Part shown: in pieces, positions 1 through 6,800 of the stretch | Position numbering within the stretch: the first letter of the stretch is position 1 | Layout of the letters: each line of letters starts with the position of its first letter | DNA from: Rhodospirillales bacterium | GTDB lineage: Bacteria; Pseudomonadota; Alphaproteobacteria; Acetobacterales; Acetobacteraceae | NCBI GenBank assembly: GCA_025352915.1 | Contig: JANXSA010000019.1 | Coordinates: 1-7,500 of the forward strand | Direction: 5' to 3' | DNA length: 7,500 bases | Program-made: the position numbers and the translations under genes | Notes under the pieces: model-generated | Databases searched by the model: none | What the model saw: only the letters and a program-made list of their open reading frames with translations | Told to the model about the DNA's origin: nothing

Positions 1-211
1 CGAAGACCTCGACACCCTGGGCGGCCAGCTCGGCGGCGACCGCGCGGTTCACCGCGGTGACGGTGGCGAGGTCCGGGCCGCCCGGGCGCAGCGTATCCAG
101 CGTCTCGGCATCGGCGAAATGGGTGATCAGCACCGAGGCGATGTCAGCGCCGACCTCCTGGGCCAGCGCCTCGGCCTGGGCGACGGCGGCTTTGATCGGG
201 GCCTGAGTCAT
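1..211 (-). CDS. Hypothetical protein, N-terminal 70 residues (gene runs off the left edge)
   Basis: This is an open frame on the minus strand from an ATG at 211-209 to the window edge, with no stop. The visible protein begins MTQAPIKAAVAQAEALAQE and continues through LITHFADAETLDTLRPGG to AAELAAQGVEVF. It is rich in Ala, Glu, Asp and Val and looks like alternating helices and short strands, with no signal peptide or membrane segment. The start is supported by a GGAG ribosome binding site six bases upstream (plus-strand 218-221). The gene diverges from the giant protease gene, so the two are not in one operon. I do not recognise the family and assign no function. The frame is probably real because start, Shine-Dalgarno and protein-like composition agree, but only the first part can be read. 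Confidence 0.7.
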   Translation of the reverse strand, partial: MTQAPIKAAVAQAEALAQEVGADIASVLITHFADAETLDTLRPGGPDLATVTAVNRAVAAELAAQGVEVF

Positions 212-217
212 GCGGTA

Positions 218-221
218 CTCC
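218..221 (-). promoter_or_regulatory. Ribosome binding site of the leftward hypothetical gene
   Basis: Read on the minus strand the sequence is GGAG, followed by six bases and then ATG at 211-209. It fixes the start of the leftward gene. Confidence 0.6.
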
Positions 222-360
222 AGTTGGGGCAAGGCCCGCATCGGGTGATGCCCGCACATTCATACGGACTTCCGCCATTGTGCGCATCTTCATCATGTTC
301 GGGAAATCTGTCACGGTCGATGGCCGTGCACCTGCATTGACCCGTCATTGGTGGCTGCTG

Positions 361-365
361 AGGAG
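361..365 (+). promoter_or_regulatory. Ribosome binding site deciding the start of the giant gene
   Basis: AGGAG (GAGGAG from 360) lies six bases before the ATG at 372. This favours ATG 372 over the in-frame TTG at 348. The TTG would add eight residues and would place this strong Shine-Dalgarno inside the coding region. Confidence 0.8.
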
Positions 366-371
366 ATTGGC

Positions 372-815
372 ATGAGCTGGACGGCAAGCCTGGGTGACGC
401 ACAGATCGGCGCGCTGGCGACGGCGGCGAGTGCGGACAATACCGTCACCTACCTGGAGATGCTGGGGCTGCTCGAAGCGGCGGCGGGGGACGGGATTTCC
501 GCGGTCGAGTTCGCCGACCTTCAGACGGTGCACGCCAATTTCGCGCCGCTGTACGGCAGCGACTATATCCGCTCGATCAGCACCAGCGTGATTGCGGGCA
601 ACCCCGGCAACGCGAAGTTCTGGGGCGGGGCCAAGGCGATCGGCGATGTGGCGGCGCTGGGTGACATGGCGGCCGGGCTGTCGGCGCAGAAGGCCGGGTG
701 GCTGATCGACAAGTGGTTCCTGGGGCGCGACCTGCCGATGCCGGTGGTGGGCGGCGATACCGCGAACAGCAAGGCGGCGTCCGGGGTCTACAGCTATGCC
801 AAGGTGACCGGCGCG
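372..815 (+). other. N-terminal region of the giant protein (residues 1-148), unassigned
   Basis: This stretch precedes the catalytic core. It looks mainly helical and contains a GDGISAVEF segment (39-47) that faintly resembles the end of an EF-hand loop plus its exiting helix, without the early acidic ligands. Near its end is the segment LIDKWFLGRDLP, of a type I remember just ahead of the catalytic core in other bacterial calpain-like proteins. It could be a propeptide, a targeting domain or part of the protease fold. No hydrophobic signal sequence is seen. Confidence 0.55.
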
Positions 816-3800
816 CTGTTTGTGGGCGGTGCCACGGCCAGCGACATCAACCAGGGCAGCGCCGGCACCTGCTATCTGGTGGCCAGCCTGGGGGCGATTG
901 CCGGGGTGAACGGGGCGATGATCACCGATGCGGTGATCGACAACGCCAACGGGTCATATGGCGTGCGCTTTTACCTCGATGGCGCGCCGGTTTATGTGAC
1001 GGTGGACCAGAATGTGCCGGTCACCGGGACCAACCGGGTGGCGCTGAGCAGCAATGTCGAGCACAGCCTTTCGGGCGAGTCCTGGGTGTCGCTGATCGAG
1101 AAGGCGTATGCGCAGCTCAATGCGCAGGCCAACATCAACAACGCCGGCAAGTGGTCCGGCGAGGCCAGCTACCAGGCGGTCGAGGGCGGCTGGGCCAATC
1201 CGATCAAGCAGCTCACCAACCTGAGCTACCGGTATTATTCCAGCTACTATGCCGGCGTGCCGGACAACTTCAAGGCGTCCGAGGTCACCTCCACGGATGC
1301 CGGCACCTACAAGCAGACTATCATCGACGGACTGGCGGGCGGGGCGATCGGCTGGCTGGCGTCGTTCGGCAATACCTACGATGCCGGCAACAGCAAACAG
1401 AACCTGGTGTCCGGCCATGCGTTCATGCTGTTGGGCTACGACGCCGGGACGGACCGGTTTACCGTGCGCAACCCATGGGGCGGCACCGGCGGCGGCTACA
1501 ATGCGCAGTTCACCGTCACTATTGGCGATTTCTGGAACTCGACGGTCAAGGGCATCGTGGCGCTGTCCGAAGCCGGTGCTGCGCCGCCGGTGTTCAGCTA
1601 TACGCTTGCCAGCAGCGCCGGCGAGGCCACGCCGGCGACCGAAGGCGACACCGTCACGCTGACCATCACGCGCAGCGGCACCGGCGCTGCGTCGACCGTC
1701 TATGTCTCAACGACCGGGATTTCGGCGGGGGCGGGGGATTTCGGGGGCGTGAACCGCGTCGCGGTCAATTTCGCCGCACAGGAGACCACGGCCAGCCTTG
1801 CGGTCAAGACCAATGCGGACACGCTGGCGGAGGCTACCGAAAGCTTCCGCGCCGATATCTTCGCCACCGCGGCCGGCACGGTGAGCGCTGCCAGTGTCGT
1901 GTCGCATATCAAGGACAAGGTCGCGGCGGTATTCAGCTATGGCGCCACCTCCAGCGCGCCGGATGCCGGCCATGCCGCGATCGAAGGCACGGGCATCACA
2001 TACACCATCACCCGCAGCGGCACCGGCAGCGCCTCGACAATCTACCTCAGCACTATGGGGGTGACGGCGGATGGCGCTGACATCGCGGGGCTGGACACGT
2101 TCACCTTACAGTTCGCCGCCTACGAGACGGTGAAGTCGATCACCATCGCCACGCTGCGGGACAGCGCGGTCGAGGGGACCGAGTCCTTCAACCTGGAATT
2201 CCGCGAGAACCCGGACAGCGCCGGCACCACCGCCCTCGCCACGGGGTTCATCGCCGATGCCGCCTTGCCAGCCTATGGCTACACCATCCAGTCTTCCGCC
2301 GGCAGCGCCGCCGCGGCGGTGGAGGAAGGCGGCGCGGTCAGATTTTCAATCCATCGCAGCGGCACCGGCACGCAATCCACCGTCTATGTCGCAACCGGCC
2401 AGGGCTCGGCGGGCAATGCCGACTATGCCGCCCTGGCGCTCCAGGCGGTGACGTTCGAGGCCTACCAGAGCGTCGCCACCGTCACCGTGCAAACCAACCA
2501 GGACTGGTGGCTGGAGACACCTGAATACTTCCGCCTCGACCTGTTCCTGCAACAGGGGGCGGCATCCTTCGCCACCCATGGCACCGGCTTCCTGAAGGAC
2601 CGGCCAACCGCGGACTATAATTATGCCATCACCAACAGCAGCGATGCGGCACCGGTGGCCGAGGGCGGCGGCATCGTCTTCGCCGTGACGCGCAGCGGCA
2701 GCGGCACCGCCTCGACCGTCTATCTGAGCACGACGAATGGCAGCGCCGGCAGCCTGGATTATGCCGGGCTGGATCAGTTCGCGCTGGAATTTGCCGCCTA
2801 CGAGACCAGCAAGCAGGTGATAATCGAGACCCTGGCGGATGCCGGCAGCGAGGAAGCGGAGCATTTCTGGCTCAACCTGTACCGCAACATCGCCGACAGC
2901 GCCCCCGCCACCTCCAGCCAGGGCCGCATCGCCGACGCGGCGGCACCCAGCTTCGACTACAGCGTGGCCAGCAGCGCCCCGGCGGCGGCACCGGCCGGCG
3001 AGGGCGGCCAGATCAGCTTCACCATCACCCGCAGCGGCACCGGCGCCGCCTCGACCGTCTATGTCAGCACCTCGGATTCCACCGCCTGGGGCAGCACCGA
3101 CTTCGCGCCAGTGACCGAACTGGCGGTCGATTTTGCCGCCCATGAGTCCACCAAGACGGTCACGGTGGCGACCTATGCCGACACCAGCACGGAGGGCGAT
3201 GAGTATTTCTGGCTCGACCTCTACGAGACTTACGCCGACAGCCAGACCGGCGCCTATGCCGCCTTTGCCCGCGGCACCATCGCGGATGCCGTGGTGACGG
3301 ATTTCAGCTATGCCGTCAGCAGCGACGCCGGCTTCGCCTCGCCCGCCAGCGAAGGCGCCAGCGTCACCTTCACCATCACCCGCAGCGGCACCGGGGCCGC
3401 CTCCACCGTCTATGTCAGCACGTCTGATTCCTCCGCCTGGGCGGGGGTGGATTTTGCAGCGCTGCCGGCCCTGGCGGTCAATTTCGCGCCTTATGAAACC
3501 AGCAAGGCGGTGACCGTCGCCACCTACCAGGACAGCGCCACCGAGGGCCCCGAAAGCTTCTGGCTGGACCTGTACGAAAGCTATGCCGACAGCCTGAGCG
3601 GCGACTATGCCGCCTATGCCAGCGGCCACATCGCCGACGCCGCGGTGGTCGATTTCGACTACACCGTGGCCAGCAGCGCCGGCATCCTCACCCCGGCCAG
3701 CGAGGGTGACGCGATCACCTTCACCGTTACCCGCAGCGGCACCGGCGCCGCCTCGACCGTCTATCTCAGCACCACCGGATCGACCGCCCAGGACGGCAAC

Positions 3801-6800
3801 GACTTCCAGGGCCTGGCGGCACAGCCGCTCCTCTTCGCCGCCAACGAGACGATCAAGACAGTGACCGTCGCGACCTACCAGGACAGCGCCACCGAAGGCG
3901 CCGAGTATTTCTGGCTCGACCTGTTCGAAAGCTATGCCGACAGCCAGGACGGCGACTATGCTGCTTTCGCCAGCGGCTATATCGCCGACGCCGTGGTGGT
4001 CGATTTCAGCTACAGCGTCACCAGCGACGCACCCGCCGGCGCACCGGCCGGCGAAGGCGCCAACATCACCTTCACCATCACCCGCAACAGCACCGGCGCG
4101 GACTCGGTGGTCTATGTCCGCACTTCCGACGCAACCGCCACCGGCGGCACCGACTACGAGCATCTGCCGGCCCAGGCGCTGGCCTTCGCAACCGGCGAGA
4201 CCTCCAAGACCATCACCGTGCCGACCTATCAGGACAGCGCCGACGAGGGGCTGGAGTATTTCTGGCTCGACCTGTTCGAGTCCTACGCCGACAGCCTGGC
4301 GGGCGACTATGCCGCCTTCGCCAGCGGCCATCTCGCCGATACCTCCAGTGCCGTGTTCGCCTACACGGTGGCCAGCAATGCCGGCATCCTGACCCCGGTG
4401 GCCGAGGGCGGGGCGGTCAGCTTCACCATCACCCGCAGCGGCACCGGCGCTGCCTCGACCGTCTATGTCACCACCACCGGCGCCACCGCGACCGCCGGCA
4501 GCGATTTCCAGGCGCTGTCGGCCCTGGCGGTCAGCTTCGGGGCCAATGACCTGACCCGCACGGTAACGGTGAACGCCCTGGCCGATGCAACCATCGACCC
4601 CGGCGAGTATTTCTGGCTCGACGTGTTCCAAAGCCTCACTGACAGCCAGGCCGGCACCTACGCCACCTATACCAGCGCCTACCTGACCGACCCCACCCCG
4701 GCCAATTTCGACTACACGGTCACCAGCACCGCCGCCGGGACCCCGGTGACCGAGGGCGATGACGTCACCTTCACCATCACCCGCAACGGCACTGGCGCTG
4801 CCTCGACGGTCTATGTCACCACCATCGAATCGACCGCCTTGGAAAACATCGACTACACCGGCCTGCCAATCGTCGAGGTTACCTTCGCGGCCAACGAGAC
4901 GGCCAAGACGATCACCGTGCATACCCTCGCCGATGAGGCGAGCGAGGGCGCCGAGCATTTCTGGCTCGATCTCTACACCAGCCTTGGCGACATCGCGGGC
5001 GGCGGCTTCCTGACCTTCGGCACGGCCAACATTGTCGATCCGTTCAGCGCATTTGGCGTCCTGAGCGCGGCGCCCGCAGCGGCGGCCAACAGCGCGAAGC
5101 TGACCGCCGCCAACGTCGCTATCACGTCGTTTCGCGGCGACCGGCCCGGCAGCTTCGCCAATACCCGTGCCTTCGCGGCGATCCGGTCGGACCGCAGCGT
5201 GGTCACCTGGGGCGATGCCGAAAATGGCGGCGACAGCAGCGCGGTCAGCCGCCAGCTTGCCGGCGTGGTGCGGATCACGCCGAACGCCTTCGCCTTCGCC
5301 GCCCTGCGCGCCGACGGCTCGGTGGTCACCTGGGGCAATGCCAGCCTCGGCGGCAACAGCGCCGCGGTGGCGGCTGCGCTGGCCGGCGCGATCGATGTGA
5401 CCGATGTGTTTTCCACCATGTCGGCCTTCGCCGCCCTGCGCCGCGATGGCTCCGTGGTCACCTGGGGCGATCCCAGCACTGGCGGCAACAGCGCGCCGGC
5501 CGCGCGATCGCTGGACGGCACCGTCGATGTCACCGCCATCGTCTCCAACATGTCCGCCTTCGCCGCCCTGCGCGCCGATGGTTCGGTGGTCACCTGGGGC
5601 TATGGCGCCTTCGGTGGCGACAGCACGGCCGTGGCCACCGCCATCGACGGCACGCTCGATGTGATACGGCTGGCCGCCACCGGCTCGGCCTTCGCCGCCA
5701 TCCGCAGCGACGGATCGGTGGTCACCTGGGGCAACGCGGCCGATGGTGGGGACAGCAGCGCCGTTGCCACGGCACTCAATGGCGCGATCGATGTCGTCGG
5801 CATCGGTGCCACGGCGTCAGCCTTTGCCGCCATCCGCGCCGATGGCTCGGTGGTCACCTGGGGTCAGAACCAGGCCGGCGGCAGCAGCACCGCCGCCGCC
5901 GCCGCCCTGGATGGCAGCACCGGCGTCATCGCCCTCGCCGCCACCCAAAGCGCCTTCGCCGCGCGGCGCAGCGACGGCTCGGTGGTGGCATGGGGCAGCG
6001 CCAGCAGCGGCGGCGATCTGGCCGGCGTGGCGGTCCAGCGCGACGGCACCGTCGACGCGGTGAAAATCCTCGCCAACAGCTCGGCCTTTGCCGCCCTGCG
6101 CGGCGATGGCTCCGTCGTGACATGGGGCCACGGCCCCTATGGCGGGGATGCAGCCGCCGTCGCCAGCCAACTCACCAGCGTGGTCAGCCTGGCGGCGACC
6201 GAACAGGCTTTTGCGGCATTGCGCGCCGACGGCTCGGTGGTCACCTGGGGGAGTTTCCTGGGCGGCGGCAACAGCGCCGATGTGGCGGCGCAATTGGACG
6301 GCACCATCGATGTCGTGCAGCTGACCGGCACCGGCCTGGCCTTCGCCGCCCTGCGCGCCGACGGCAGCGTGGTCACCTGGGGCGACCAGGTGCAGGGCGG
6401 CTTCAGCGGCGCGGTGGCGTCCGCGCTGACCTCGGTGTCCCAGCTGACGGCGGGATCCAACGCCACCGCCACCGCCGACCTGGCCGTCGCCGCCGCCGAT
6501 GCGGCCAAGCCCGAGGGCGGCGCCGGCGCCACCACGCCGTTCACCTTCACCGTCACCCGCACCGGCAACACCGGCACGGCGATCAGCGTGCCCTACAGCG
6601 TGAGCCCCGCCGCCCCGCGACCCGCCGGCGCCGCGGCATTCAGCGGCGGCGTGCTGCCCAGCGGCACAGTGGCTTTCGCCGCGAACCAAACCAGCACCAC
6701 CATCACCATCGCGGTCGCCGGAGACGCGGTGCTGGAAGGCAACCAGAATTTTACCGTGACGCTAGGCCCCGCCCCGGCCGGTGTCGCATTCGTCACCACC

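Larger units (their letters stand above)
212..371. promoter_or_regulatory. Divergent intergenic region with a small inverted repeat
   Basis: This 160-bp gap separates two divergent starts and so must carry, or lie close to, promoters for both genes. I see an inverted repeat GCATC (238-242) / GATGC (247-251) with a four-base loop, overlapping a second possible pairing CGGG (242-245) / CCCG (251-254). It could be a small operator or a hairpin in the leader of the leftward gene, or it could be chance. No matched -35/-10 pair is convincing on either strand: TTGACC at 337-342 has no -10 box at the right distance. Confidence 0.3.

Noticed and set aside
337..342. TTGACC as a sigma70 -35 box
   Set aside because: At 16-18 bp spacing the would-be -10 falls in the GC-rich ribosome binding site region with no TATAAT-like sequence.
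348..371. Earlier in-frame TTG start adding eight residues
   Set aside because: The AGGAG at 361-365 is ideally placed for ATG 372 and would lie inside the coding region if TTG were used.
372..470. N-terminal Sec signal peptide on the giant protein
   Set aside because: The start MSWTASLGDAQIGALATA has no basic n-region followed by a hydrophobic core; C-terminal RTX-type export fits better.
698..2080. 460-codon plus-strand frame overlapping the protease
   Set aside because: Its composition is Arg/Gln/His/Cys-rich and without motifs, as expected for a shifted frame of GC-rich DNA; the main frame has the catalytic triad here.
2346..4958. Long open frame of 870 codons on the minus strand
   Set aside because: It lies exactly antisense to the Calx-beta repeats and is itself a Gly/Ala/Val/Asp-rich repeat. 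High GC and the repeated coding pattern keep the reverse frame free of stops. The plus-strand frame has clear domain motifs.
5169..6461. Regular 132-bp repeats as a CRISPR-like or non-coding satellite array
   Set aside because: The period is a whole number of codons, the frame is open throughout, and variation follows protein constraints.
5169..6461. True RCC1 seven-bladed propeller
   Set aside because: There are ten units of 41-44 residues without the GQLG signature of RCC1, so only a general RCC1-like resemblance is claimed.
5817..6689. 290-codon minus-strand frame
   Set aside because: It is a shadow of the SVVTWG array, with Gly/Ala/His periodicity imposed by the 132-bp repeat and no start signal I can support.
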